Made by a program: the position numbers and the translations under genes. Positions 1 through 9,127 of a DNA stretch of 64,000 bases are shown here, one piece after another. Numbering within the stretch: position 1 is the stretch's first letter; every line of letters begins with the position of its first letter. The notes below the pieces were generated by a model. That model saw only the letters and a list, made by a program, of their open reading frames with translations, made no database searches and was not told the origin of the DNA. Location of the stretch: the NCBI RefSeq assembly GCF_900314695.1, contig NZ_OMWD01000010.1, positions 1-64,000 on the forward strand, read 5' to 3'. Source of the DNA: an uncultured Methanobrevibacter sp. (GTDB lineage: Archaea > Methanobacteriota > Methanobacteria > Methanobacteriales > Methanobacteriaceae).

Positions 1-304
1 ACATATATCCGGCTAATAAAAGAAATACTAATTTCACATCAAGAAATCACATCGATGTGAAATTTCAAGTGAAAAAAATTCTAGGATTTCAACATTGCCA
101 TTTCCCAAATCGTTTCAATCTAAAAAAATAATCTAGCGATGTTGAATGGTTGTAAATATATAACTACTGAACCTTGAATTGAGTTCAGATTAAAAAAAAA
201 AGAAGGAGACATTATCAAAAGTCATCCACAACAAAGGATTGAAATTAATGCCATTTTTCCTCAATGAAATTTAAACAAAATCAACTCTATAAGCTAACTA
301 AAAT
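1..304. other. Noncoding AT-rich stretch at window edge
   Basis: No convincing reading frame is present on either strand. It contains a perfect 11-bp inverted repeat (30-40 with 54-64) and a 7-bp pair, TCAACAT near 89 with ATGTTGA near 140. It lies downstream of the minus-strand flavin oxidoreductase gene. The neighbouring gene beyond the left edge cannot be seen, so the role of these dyads is unknown. Confidence 0.5.
30..64. repeat. Perfect 11-bp inverted repeat
   Basis: AATTTCACATC at 30-40 is the exact reverse complement of GATGTGAAATT at 54-64, with a 13-nt spacer. It could form a hairpin or be a protein-binding dyad. No adjacent U-tract makes it an obvious terminator. Confidence 0.5.
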
Positions 305-1306
305 TTAAAAATGTTTAAAGCAAGTACTGGTTTTTTTAGAGTAGCAGTTATTGCAGCTTTGGCAAATTGAAACTCCCCCACCATTGGCTTTCCAATCGGC
401 TAAAAAGTCAGCCTGGGCCACAAATGGCTTGGACATTGACATTAACTCAACTTCAGTATTATTCAAAACATCATTCATAGATTTCATGTCCCTTAGAGAT
501 CCCCCTAAAATTACAGGAATGTCAATTTCATCAATTAATTTGTCAACATAAACTAAAAACGGATTTTTTTCATTCCCATCATAAAGATAAGAAATTGTAC
601 GTGCAGTCAATTGAATACTATCTGCACCCGCTTTTTCAAGTTCCTTTGCAACTTTCAGACTTTCTTCAGCAGTCATTCCATCTTTTCTAACATCCCACGG
701 ATTAATCCTAACACTCACATGCATATCCATTGTTTTTTTAATTACTTTAATGATTTCTGATGCAACCCTTACGCGATTCTCAGTATTTCCACCATATTGG
801 TCTTCTCTTTGATTGAAATAAGGATTTATGAAACGTGCCAGATAAAAATTATTTCCCATGTCGATTTGAATTCCATCAAAACCTGCGAACGAGAATTTTT
901 TAGCCGCCATTATTACTTCAGATTGCAATTTCCTAATTCCTTCAATTGTCAGGTCATTTGGTTCAGCTTTTTGATTGTCACCATCATCATAGTAAAAGAA
1001 TGCCAATTGTCCAAGAATAGGAACATCATGATTATGGCAAATATCGGTTATCATCTTATAATCTTTTACAAAACCCACATAATTTAAATTTGCGGAGTAT
1101 GATGCGAAACGGTCTTTGTAATCAAGCGCAAACATTTCAGATATTATCAAACCTGCACCGCTACCTGCAATTTTTTCATACCTATCATAAATAGCCGGAG
1201 AAAGAAATCCCCCTTCTTCTGTTTCAGTTTCCCAAGTTCCGGTTCTGACAATTCTACTATTAAGTTTTAAATCTCCAAATTGACATTCATCAAAAATATC
1301 CTTCAT
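305..1306 (-). CDS. NADH:flavin oxidoreductase, Old Yellow Enzyme family
   Basis: This is a 333-residue FMN TIM-barrel protein of the Old Yellow Enzyme type. Family hallmarks are the N-terminal barrel start, FAGFDGIQID near 141, the YGG-NTENR segment near 171-177, and the phosphate-binding region around VILGGSLR near 265. The C-terminus has a four-cysteine tail (CQSCNNCYSKKTSTC, about 314-328). It resembles the iron-sulfur motif of 2,4-dienoyl-CoA reductase-like members, but the FAD/NAD domain that normally follows is absent. It probably reduces an activated double bond or passes electrons to a separate partner; the substrate cannot be inferred. The ATG at 1306 has a GGGATTATT leader. It is a single gene, divergent from nothing visible, with pycB upstream on the same strand. 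Confidence 0.85.
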   Translation of the reverse strand: MKDIFDECQFGDLKLNSRIVRTGTWETETEEGGFLSPAIYDRYEKIAGSGAGLIISEMFALDYKDRFASYSANLNYVGFVKDYKMITDICHNHDVPILGQLAFFYYDDGDNQKAEPNDLTIEGIRKLQSEVIMAAKKFSFAGFDGIQIDMGNNFYLARFINPYFNQREDQYGGNTENRVRVASEIIKVIKKTMDMHVSVRINPWDVRKDGMTAEESLKVAKELEKAGADSIQLTARTISYLYDGNEKNPFLVYVDKLIDEIDIPVILGGSLRDMKSMNDVLNNTEVELMSMSKPFVAQADFLADWKANGGGVSICQSCNNCYSKKTSTCFKHF

Positions 1307-1421
1307 AATAATCCCACAAATAACTACTTCTTTATATTATATAATTTTAAAAAGTATATAAAAACATTAGTAAGTTTAAAATTACTGAAAAAAGCAAAAA
1401 AAAAGAGTAAAAAAAGGTAAT

Positions 1422-3134
1422 CTATTGGATTACCATTAATGTATCGCCTGCACTAACTGCATCTCCAGGCTCTATAAAGATTTCTTTTACAACACCATCC
1501 ACTTCAGACTGAATGTCATTTTCCATCTTCATAGCTTCAATGACACAGATAGTGGACCCTTTTGTAACTTTATCCCCAACATTAACATTGAGTTTAATTA
1601 CCATACCCTGCATGGATGAAGTGACTCCACCTTCAACTGGTTTGAAGTTTCCTGAATCGGTTTCTTCAATTTCCATAAATCCGGTAGGCATGATTTTAAC
1701 TTCAAATACATCCCCATCAACTTCAACATTATATTGAGTTGGAATTCCGATTGCATCATTTTCATCCATTAAAGAAGGTGCTTTAAGTTCTTCCTCTTCA
1801 GCTTCTCCTTTAAGGAATTTAGGAGCTATCGGTGGGTATAATGCATAAGTTAATGCATCTTCATCAGATTTGACAAATCCTTCCTTTTCACCTTCAGATT
1901 TGAATTTATCAAATTCAGGTTCCAATAAATCTGCAGGTCTGCAAGTAATAACTTCTTCGTCACCTATGATTCTTTTAGATATTTTTTCATCTACAGGTGC
2001 TGGAGGTTTACCATACATTCCTTTCATATATTCTTTAACTTCGTTAGATACTGTTTTGTATCTTTCTCCACCTAATACATTCATTACGGATTGAATACCT
2101 ACAATTTGACTTGTCGGAGTTACAAGAGGTGGATATCCCATATCTTTTCTAACACGAGGCATTTCTTCCAATACATCATTGTATCTGTCAAGAGCATTTT
2201 GCTCTTTAAGTTGTGAAATGAGGTTTGAAAGCATTCCACCAGGAATTTGGTACAACAACACTTCAGCATCAATACTTTCAGAAATCGGATCTAAAATACC
2301 AGCGTATTTTTCTTTAATATCATCGAAGTATTTTTTAATGTGAGTTAATAATTTTAAGTCAAGACCAGTGTCGAAATCTGTGCCTTGCAATGCAGCAACC
2401 ATACTTTCAGTAGGTGGTTGGCTTGTTCCCCAAGAGAGAGGTGAAATAGCAGTGTCTAAAACATCAACTCCCGCTTGACAAGCTGCATAATAACTAATAG
2501 GAGTCATACCACTGGTACAATGACAATGCAAATCTACAAGCAAATCAGTTTCTTCTTTTAGAGCTGAAACTAAATCATAAGCAGCTGAAGGAGTAATTAA
2601 ACCAGCCATATCTTTAATAGCTACAGAATCACAATCAAGAGCCTCAAGATTTTTAGCCAATTCTACAAAATCATCCAAAGTATGTACTGGACTAATAGTA
2701 TAACTAATTGTACCTTGAACATGTGCTCCTTGGTCTTTAGCAACCTTAATTGCTTTTTCCATATTTCTAATATCGTTTAAAGCATCGAAAACCCTGAAAA
2801 TATCCACACCATTTTCATAAGATTTTTCAACGAATTTTGTTACAACATCATCAGGATAATGTTTATAACCCACCAAATTTTGCCCTCTTAAAAGCATTTG
2901 GATTGGTGTTCTGTTAAATTCAGATTTCAATTGTCTTAATCTATCCCACGGGTCTTCATTCAAATATCTAATACATGTATCAAAAGTAGCTCCACCCCAG
3001 GCTTCTACTGAAAAATAACCTACTTTATCCATTTCTTCTGCAATAGGAATCATGTCCCTAGTTCTCATCCTGGTAGCGAGTAAAGATTGATGAGCATCAC
3101 GAAGAGCTGTTTCTGTAAATCTTACTTTTGCCAT
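1422..3134 (-). CDS. pycB: Pyruvate carboxylase subunit B (biotin carboxyltransferase)
   Basis: This 570-residue protein matches the two-subunit archaeal pyruvate carboxylase B subunit, which transfers CO2 from biotin to pyruvate to make oxaloacetate for the incomplete reductive TCA route. The N-terminal HMG-CoA lyase-like barrel begins RFTETALRDAHQSL at about residue 5. A conserved carboxylase domain follows, and the C-terminal biotinyl domain carries EAMKMEN with the acceptor Lys near 536. A glycine/proline-poor acidic linker joins them. The start has a good AGAGGTG site upstream of ATG 3134. The biotin carboxylase partner pycA is not in the window. Oxaloacetate decarboxylase alpha is the main alternative name, but methanogens use this protein as PycB. 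Confidence 0.93.
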   Translation of the reverse strand: MAKVRFTETALRDAHQSLLATRMRTRDMIPIAEEMDKVGYFSVEAWGGATFDTCIRYLNEDPWDRLRQLKSEFNRTPIQMLLRGQNLVGYKHYPDDVVTKFVEKSYENGVDIFRVFDALNDIRNMEKAIKVAKDQGAHVQGTISYTISPVHTLDDFVELAKNLEALDCDSVAIKDMAGLITPSAAYDLVSALKEETDLLVDLHCHCTSGMTPISYYAACQAGVDVLDTAISPLSWGTSQPPTESMVAALQGTDFDTGLDLKLLTHIKKYFDDIKEKYAGILDPISESIDAEVLLYQIPGGMLSNLISQLKEQNALDRYNDVLEEMPRVRKDMGYPPLVTPTSQIVGIQSVMNVLGGERYKTVSNEVKEYMKGMYGKPPAPVDEKISKRIIGDEEVITCRPADLLEPEFDKFKSEGEKEGFVKSDEDALTYALYPPIAPKFLKGEAEEEELKAPSLMDENDAIGIPTQYNVEVDGDVFEVKIMPTGFMEIEETDSGNFKPVEGGVTSSMQGMVIKLNVNVGDKVTKGSTICVIEAMKMENDIQSEVDGVVKEIFIEPGDAVSAGDTLMVIQ

Positions 3135-3303
3135 TAAATTACACCTCTTTTAATATTTATTTAAAAATAATCAATAATAATCCAACTATAATATATGTTT
3201 TTTGTATTATATAAATTTATTATATTAAATATTAAAAAAAAGGCAAAAACAAGAGTTGAAATAAAAAAAGAATTAAATAAAAAAAAAGTGAAAAAATGAA
3301 AAA

Positions 3304-4398
3304 TTATCTTTCTAATTCGCCAGAAATGAATTTTTCAACATTTTCATATGCTTCATCATCAGTGTATTGAATAGGAGGGTGTTTCATTGTATATGAAGAA
3401 ATAGAAATTAATTGTCCACCAATACCTCTTTCTAAACCAATTTTACAACACCTTACAGCATCAATTACACATCCTGCAGAATTTGGAGAATCTTCTACAC
3501 TTAATCTGAGTTCAATATTCATTGGAACATCACCAAATGTACGTCCTTCCATTCTGAGGAAACATAATTTATTATCGTTTTGCCATGGGACATAATCACT
3601 TGGACCTATGTGAATATCACGATCATCCATTCTTTGAGTTAAAACTGACTGAACAGCCTCTGTTTTAGATTCTTTTTTAGAGTCTAATCTGTCCCTATTT
3701 AACATATTAAGAAAATCAGTGTTACCACCAGTATTTATTTGATAGGTCTTATCTAATTTTACACCCCTATCCATGAATAAATTAGCTAGTGTTCTGTGAG
3801 TGATAGTAGCACCAATTTGAGCTTTAATATCATCTCCAACAATAGGAATTCCTTTTTCTTTGAATTTTGCATCCCATTCATCATCACTAACAATAAATAC
3901 AGGCATACAATTGACATAAGCGACATCTGCATCAAGAGCACATTGTGCATAGTATCTTGCTGCTTCTTCAGAACCCACAGGCAAATAATTTACCAATATT
4001 TCAGCACCGCTTTCTTTTAAAACACTTACTACATCTACAGGCTCCTCATCACTTACAACAAATGTGTATTCATCATCATAATTAGACATATGATCTGCAA
4101 CACCATCTAAAACATGACCCATGCTAACTTTAACATCATATTTTGGAATGTCTTTTTGGAAAACAGTAGTACAATTAGGTTTCGCAAAAATTGCTTCATC
4201 AATTGTTTTTCCTACTTTTCTTGCATCAACATCAAAAGCCGCAACGACTTCAATATCACTAGGTTCATATCCTCCAATATCCCAATGCATAAGTCCTATT
4301 GCATCTTCTGGTTTTTTACCATCATAATAATGAATTCCTTGGATAAGGGAACTTGCACAATTACCAATTCCAACAATAGCTATCTTAATTTTATTCAA
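3304..4398 (-). CDS. ino1: Inositol-3-phosphate synthase
   Basis: A Rossmann-fold NAD enzyme converting glucose-6-phosphate to myo-inositol-3-phosphate, precursor of archaetidylinositol lipids. The N-terminus IAIVGIGNCASSLIQG is the dinucleotide-binding loop. Later blocks (DDIKAQIGATITHR, NTGGNTDFLNM, SKTEAV near the middle, SPNSAGCVIDAVR) are typical of the family. Length, about 364 residues, fits archaeal and actinobacterial members. The longest frame begins at a GTG at 4407, but GGTG there looks like the ribosome binding site for a TTG at 4398, which gives a cleaner start. The gene is divergent from the lipid prenyltransferase, consistent with a membrane-lipid neighbourhood. Confidence 0.92.
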   Translation of the reverse strand: MNKIKIAIVGIGNCASSLIQGIHYYDGKKPEDAIGLMHWDIGGYEPSDIEVVAAFDVDARKVGKTIDEAIFAKPNCTTVFQKDIPKYDVKVSMGHVLDGVADHMSNYDDEYTFVVSDEEPVDVVSVLKESGAEILVNYLPVGSEEAARYYAQCALDADVAYVNCMPVFIVSDDEWDAKFKEKGIPIVGDDIKAQIGATITHRTLANLFMDRGVKLDKTYQINTGGNTDFLNMLNRDRLDSKKESKTEAVQSVLTQRMDDRDIHIGPSDYVPWQNDNKLCFLRMEGRTFGDVPMNIELRLSVEDSPNSAGCVIDAVRCCKIGLERGIGGQLISISSYTMKHPPIQYTDDEAYENVEKFISGELER

Positions 4399-4557
4399 AT
4401 ATAACACCAGCTAAATAATTTAATTTGAGTATAATTTTTATTAAATAAAATACTAATATTATGTATATAATAAAATTATATAAAAGTATGCTTTATTTAA
4501 TACAATTTAAAAAAAATAATAAAAAAATAAATGATTATTATTCTTACGAGAGATAAT

Positions 4558-5400
4558 ATGAATCCCTATATTGAAATTATAAGACCAGGCAATGCAATTA
4601 TGAGTGCAATTGTCATAATTTTAGTTGCAATTATTGATAGAAGCTTTAATTTGCCAATATTTCTTGCAATGCTTGCAGTATTTTTTGAAACTGCTGCTGG
4701 AAATGTAATCAATGACTATTTCGATTACCATATCGATTTGATAAATAAGCCTGAAAGACCTATTCCTTCCGGACGAATATCTCTAAAAAATGGGAAAAAC
4801 TATGGATACCTATTATTTATTCTTGGTACAATCTGCGGTTTTCTAATAAGTTACTTGACCAATAACTGGATTCCATTTTTGATTGTTTTACTGGCTGATG
4901 TTGTGCTTTATCTGTACGCTTACAAATTAAAGTCAACACCATTGATTGGAAACCTTGCAGTAGGATTTATGACTGGATTTGGATTTGTATTTGGAGGATT
5001 TACATTAAACCATGAAAGCATAATAATCACATCCATATTCTTAGGATTTTTTGCATTTGTCATGACAACTGCACGGGAACTTGTAAAGGATATTGAAGAT
5101 ATGGAAGGAGACAAGTTAGAGGGTGCAAAAACACTGCCAATATTATATGGAGAAAGAATAACTTCAATTTTGGCATTCATACTAATTATCATTGATTGTG
5201 CTTTATGCCCATTGCTATACTATGTCAATATCTTCGGTTTATATTATCTTATAGTTATAGCCATTGCAGTTCTGCTATTCCTATACTCCGCATTTTTAAT
5301 AATTAAAAATCAGGATAAAACCACAGCAGCCAAAGTCTCAAAATATCTAAAAATTGGAATGCTGATTGCATTTGTGGCTTTTATATTCGGATCATTTTAA
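4558..5400 (+). CDS. Digeranylgeranylglyceryl phosphate synthase, UbiA family
   Basis: A UbiA-superfamily membrane prenyltransferase of about 280 residues. It adds the second geranylgeranyl chain to geranylgeranylglyceryl phosphate in archaeal ether-lipid synthesis. The first aspartate motif NDYFDYHID and the second motif REL-VKDIEDMEGDK are both visible, along with about eight hydrophobic helices. The frame opens at ATG 4531, but family members begin at MNPYIEIIRPGNA, so I place the start at 4558. The next gene starts 12 nt after the stop and may be cotranscribed. Other UbiA roles such as quinone synthesis are unlikely in this organism. Confidence 0.9.
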   Translation: MNPYIEIIRPGNAIMSAIVIILVAIIDRSFNLPIFLAMLAVFFETAAGNVINDYFDYHIDLINKPERPIPSGRISLKNGKNYGYLLFILGTICGFLISYLTNNWIPFLIVLLADVVLYLYAYKLKSTPLIGNLAVGFMTGFGFVFGGFTLNHESIIITSIFLGFFAFVMTTARELVKDIEDMEGDKLEGAKTLPILYGERITSILAFILIIIDCALCPLLYYVNIFGLYYLIVIAIAVLLFLYSAFLIIKNQDKTTAAKVSKYLKIGMLIAFVAFIFGSF

Positions 5401-5412
5401 TGAGGTATCAAA

Positions 5413-7125
5413 ATGAATTTACAGGAACATAAAAAGGATATACTCGCAATATCATCCCTATTAATAATCGTGACTGCAATAACGTTATTGCTTCTAAATA
5501 TTGATTTGAAAGTCGGAGTTTACTATGTCAGAGACGTATTCTTCTATTTGAACAATGCATTGTTTTATGCCGGCTATGATACTGGATTAGCAAATACACG
5601 AGGATTATCTCCTTTAATTCCAATGATAACCTCAATCTTTTTTAGAATGGGATTCATATCCGATGGAACAATAATCATTGTAAGTAGCGTATTTTACATA
5701 TTTTCGGCTTTGGGAATGTATTTTTTACTAAGGCTAAGATTTGACGAAGTTTTAAGTTTTACAGGATCAATGATTTTATCAACATTTCCGCTGATTATTG
5801 TATGGGTTACAAAAGGAATGCTTGATATACCTGGATTGTGCTTTTCAATCTGGTCCGTTTACTTCATGCTTTTAGCATTCCGGAAAAATACGAAATATTT
5901 CTACATTGCATTCCCATTAGTTGCCCTTGGATTTTTCACAAGATTTACGGTAGTCTTAATGATACCCGTACTTTTGATTCAATTTTTCATGGTCAAAAAA
6001 CCTATCACTTACATTAAAGAGAATTTAAAAGACATTCTCATTGGAGTAGGTTTTGGAGCATTGGTTTTTGCAATATTCATTGGAATTTATCAATATCTAA
6101 ACATTGGAATGTTTTTCTTAAGCCAAGGCCAGGACATTTCAGCTTCAACTCATGCAGTCATTGATACAACATACAACAACATCTTTTATTATAAAGACAA
6201 CTTTTTAATTTATATGGGAGCCAATCATTTCATTCCATATTCCCTCAAACCAGGAGCATTTAACATCTCCCAAATGCAATGGATTGGAGGACACCCATCA
6301 AGAATATCATACCTATTCCTAACCATATTAATTGTTGGAGCAATAATATATCTGACAAAATTATTCAGCTCCCAGAATAGAGAAATAATGAAAAATAAGA
6401 AAAATATGATATGCCTTGCGATTTTTATCGTAGGAACAGTAATATTCCAGTTAACATTTATCAAAATTTCAATTGTTCTTTCAATAATAATTATTTCATT
6501 AGCCCTTTTAGCTCTTTATAGAGGATTATATAAAACAGACATGGATGATTTTCCACTGGATTTTATAATGATTTACTGGTTTGTAGTCAATTTATCATTC
6601 TTTACCTACCATCACATAAAAGTGGACAGATATTTCATACCGATGTTTCCAGCCATCGTGTATTACATAATTTTATCATTAGCATTAATATTTGACAAAT
6701 TGAAATCCATCAGATACATGGACAAGATTAAGGTGATAGCTCCGATTGCACTGATTTGCATAATACTGTTATGTACAGGAATTTATGCAATGGGAAATTC
6801 ACCGCACACCTTTGACAATCAGATGCATCCAAACTTTGAAAGTGCAGCATCCGAAGAAAAGGCGGTGGGTGAATGGTTAGTAAATCACGACCCCCAATAT
6901 ATGAATAAAACAATTTGGGCAGATCGTGGTGGAGACATGTCATTTATACTGAAAATGCAGATAGACTCATACGAAAAACAATCTAATGAAACAAACTTCA
7001 CGGACGAAATGGTTAAAAATAATGTTGATTACTTCATTGCCAAAGATAATAAGACAATCAAAGAACCATTTACAAAGATATACCAAAACGGAGATGTTTA
7101 TTTATATTCAAATAAAAATAAATAA
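5413..7125 (+). CDS. Membrane glycosyltransferase, GT39/PMT-like
   Basis: A 570-residue polytopic protein with roughly 11-12 hydrophobic helices. The first extracytoplasmic loop contains an acidic site (YYVRDVFFYLNNALFYAG, about 38-55) of the kind found in protein-mannosyltransferase and ArnT-like GT-C enzymes. The last 90 residues are a soluble tail. It would transfer a sugar from a polyprenyl-phosphate donor to an acceptor outside the membrane. Donor and acceptor cannot be told from sequence. It starts 12 nt after the prenyltransferase gene, suggesting one transcript. Confidence 0.75.
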   Translation: MNLQEHKKDILAISSLLIIVTAITLLLLNIDLKVGVYYVRDVFFYLNNALFYAGYDTGLANTRGLSPLIPMITSIFFRMGFISDGTIIIVSSVFYIFSALGMYFLLRLRFDEVLSFTGSMILSTFPLIIVWVTKGMLDIPGLCFSIWSVYFMLLAFRKNTKYFYIAFPLVALGFFTRFTVVLMIPVLLIQFFMVKKPITYIKENLKDILIGVGFGALVFAIFIGIYQYLNIGMFFLSQGQDISASTHAVIDTTYNNIFYYKDNFLIYMGANHFIPYSLKPGAFNISQMQWIGGHPSRISYLFLTILIVGAIIYLTKLFSSQNREIMKNKKNMICLAIFIVGTVIFQLTFIKISIVLSIIIISLALLALYRGLYKTDMDDFPLDFIMIYWFVVNLSFFTYHHIKVDRYFIPMFPAIVYYIILSLALIFDKLKSIRYMDKIKVIAPIALICIILLCTGIYAMGNSPHTFDNQMHPNFESAASEEKAVGEWLVNHDPQYMNKTIWADRGGDMSFILKMQIDSYEKQSNETNFTDEMVKNNVDYFIAKDNKTIKEPFTKIYQNGDVYLYSNKNK

Positions 7126-7262
7126 AAATAAGTAATTAACTGATGAAAATAAGGAAAAATTTAAATAATAATATTGCATCAAAAATTACCTTACTTTAGA
7201 AACATATATAATAAAAAAAATAAAAAAGTAATATCATAACAAGTAATTATAAAGAGGATAAT

Positions 7263-8810
7263 ATGAAAGTTGTATGCTGTAAGAACTGTGGTGCGAAATA
7301 CCAACTCGATGATAACGACGACATTACTACATTCGAGTGTTCTTCATGTGCAGGAGAGTTAGAATATTTAGAAGAGTATTCTGATGATAGCAAAAAATCC
7401 CGTTCATCTTTTATAGATTCATTCAGATATGATAATTCATATATTGTCCAATGTGAGGATTGTGGATTAAAATATAAAATTAAAAGTAGCGATAGCATAC
7501 TTGATTATGAATGTGATAGTTGCGGAGGTTCTTTAAGATATCTTGATGATGATATGAATAAGGAACTGGACAATTATCTAAAAGAAAGGAAAAAAGAAGC
7601 TGCTAAATTCAGAGAAGAATCTAAATCAAAGTCTAATGATTCAACACCTGAAGAAACAAAAACAGAAGATAACCTATCCTTAAAATCATTTACTAATAAA
7701 CTAGAAAACTTCTTCTCAGAAGAACATATGTTAGAAATAGCTGATGATGAGAAAAAACAGCAAGAACAAGAAAAAGAAAAGGAACAAGCTGTTAGAACTG
7801 CTAGAACAACCATACCTCAAGCAGTCATGACCAAATTTGGAAAAGAATTTGCGGTTCCAAAAACAAATGATTATAACATCATGAAAAACTTCCTTAAAGA
7901 GGAATTCATGAAAGGAATCAACGAAACTTATCCAAAAATTGAAGAAAGCAAATCTAATGGGTCTTTTGGAAGTTTAATAGATAAAATTAGTATTAAAGAA
8001 CCCGATGAAAGTGCTGAAGAATCAAATATTTCATTTATTGAAAATGGCGGACCTGAATTTAACATGCCGGATATGGATCCGAATACAACAATTCTTGCCA
8101 TAGGTGCAGTCATATTTATATTAAGTGTAATTGAGATTCTCATTATCAACAGTGGAATTGGTATATTTACATTAATTATTGGCGTGGTTATCTTAATTTA
8201 TGGATTTTATAAAACTCGTGATGTAAAAGAAGTAGAAGAAAGAACAAGAATTATTAGAGAACATTTATTAACCCTTCCTGATGATTACTATGTCTTCTAC
8301 AATGTTAAAACCCCAACTTCATCATCCAGTATAAACCATTTAGTTGTTGGTCCAACTGGAATCTATGCACTTCTCTCACAAAAATACAATCCAAAACTCA
8401 GGTTAGAATCAGAAAATGAAAACTTGAACATGATTGGATCCAGTGAATTAGATGAAGACAAAATTGAAGAAGTAACCACTTCAGAAAACAAGAGCAAATT
8501 CAGGTATACAACTAAGCAAGCTAAATTTTCACAAGACAATAAAATTAAGCAAAAATCATTGAGTTTAGGTGAAGATTTAATTAATTTCCTTAACGATAAC
8601 AATATCAAAAACTGTTTTGTTGAACCTTTAGTCGGATTTATCAACAATGAAGTTGTTGTAATCAATATGCCACTAACTGATGAGGACTTGTTTGTTGAAG
8701 AACTTTTAAATAAAATCGAAACAGGCACAATAAAATTGGATAGTGAAACAATTGACAAATGCGCTGTTTTAATTAACAAATATTCTGCAGATTGTTCTGC
8801 AGAAATTTAA
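7263..8810 (+). CDS. Double zinc-ribbon membrane protein with NERD-like domain
   Basis: This 515-residue protein has two N-terminal four-cysteine ribbons (CKNCGAKYQL with CSSCAGELEYL at about 6-38; CEDCGLKYKI with CDSCGGSLRYL at about 62-95). A highly charged linker rich in Glu and Lys follows (about 100-180). Two hydrophobic helices come next (about 278-299 and 302-322), then a C-terminal region containing LPDDYYVFYNVKTP and INHLVVGPTGIYAL, which resembles the NERD (nuclease-related) fold. No full nuclease motif is evident to me. An envelope- or nucleic-acid-linked role is possible but unproven. ATG 7263 is preceded by AGAGGATAAT. The 3' end overlaps an intrinsic-terminator hairpin. Confidence 0.7.
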   Translation: MKVVCCKNCGAKYQLDDNDDITTFECSSCAGELEYLEEYSDDSKKSRSSFIDSFRYDNSYIVQCEDCGLKYKIKSSDSILDYECDSCGGSLRYLDDDMNKELDNYLKERKKEAAKFREESKSKSNDSTPEETKTEDNLSLKSFTNKLENFFSEEHMLEIADDEKKQQEQEKEKEQAVRTARTTIPQAVMTKFGKEFAVPKTNDYNIMKNFLKEEFMKGINETYPKIEESKSNGSFGSLIDKISIKEPDESAEESNISFIENGGPEFNMPDMDPNTTILAIGAVIFILSVIEILIINSGIGIFTLIIGVVILIYGFYKTRDVKEVEERTRIIREHLLTLPDDYYVFYNVKTPTSSSSINHLVVGPTGIYALLSQKYNPKLRLESENENLNMIGSSELDEDKIEEVTTSENKSKFRYTTKQAKFSQDNKIKQKSLSLGEDLINFLNDNNIKNCFVEPLVGFINNEVVVINMPLTDEDLFVEELLNKIETGTIKLDSETIDKCAVLINKYSADCSAEI

Positions 8811-8822
8811 TTTCTTTTTTTA
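8783..8822 (+). terminator. Intrinsic terminator-like hairpin and T-tract
   Basis: TTCTGCAG at 8783-8790 pairs perfectly with CTGCAGAA at 8797-8804 across a 6-nt loop. A T-rich run at 8811-8822 follows. The stem lies within the last codons of the zinc-ribbon gene. Confidence 0.65.
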
Positions 8823-8857
8823 TTATTATTTTAAAATCACTTAAAAAAAATATCATA

Positions 8858-8865
8858 TTTATATA
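8858..8865 (+). promoter_or_regulatory. Probable TATA box for ferredoxin gene
   Basis: TTTATATA lies about 47-54 nt upstream of the ferredoxin ATG, after the terminator of the preceding gene. This spacing allows a short leader carrying the GGAG site at 8899-8902. Confidence 0.45.
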
Positions 8866-8911
8866 CTAAAAATCTAAATTAAATTATATAAATAAAATGG
8901 AGATTGAAAAA

Positions 8912-9091
8912 ATGGCAGATATTACAATAGATATGGAAAAATGTGACCACTGCGGTGATTGTAGCGATGTTTGTCCTATGGAAGTTTTAGTACTTAAAGA
9001 CGGCAAAATAACTATTAATGACCCTGATGAATGCAGTTACTGTGAAACATGTGTTGACATGTGCCCTAACGAATGCATTACAATAGAATAG
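8912..9091 (+). CDS. 2[4Fe-4S] ferredoxin
   Basis: A small electron carrier with two CxxCxxCxxxCP clusters: CDHCGDCSDVCP and CSYCETCVDMCP. This predicts two [4Fe-4S] centres. It probably serves one of the many ferredoxin-dependent oxidoreductases of a methanogen; the partner is not identifiable. An upstream in-frame ATG exists at 8897, but GGAG at 8899-8902 sits ideally before the ATG at 8912, so the mature frame starts MADITIDMEKC and is 59 residues. It is monocistronic, with its own TATA box and a convergent neighbour. Confidence 0.93.
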   Translation: MADITIDMEKCDHCGDCSDVCPMEVLVLKDGKITINDPDECSYCETCVDMCPNECITIE

Positions 9092-9127
9092 GTCAAATAT
9101 TTAAAAAAAAACACCACATCACCAACA

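Noticed and set aside
82..150. Possible CRISPR repeat-like sequence with ATTTCAAC and TTTCAATC motifs
   Set aside because: The motifs are not repeated at regular spacing and no spacers are visible.
8363..8779. 138-codon minus-strand frame in the zinc-ribbon gene
   Set aside because: Shadow of the supported plus-strand gene; it has no ribosome site or family.
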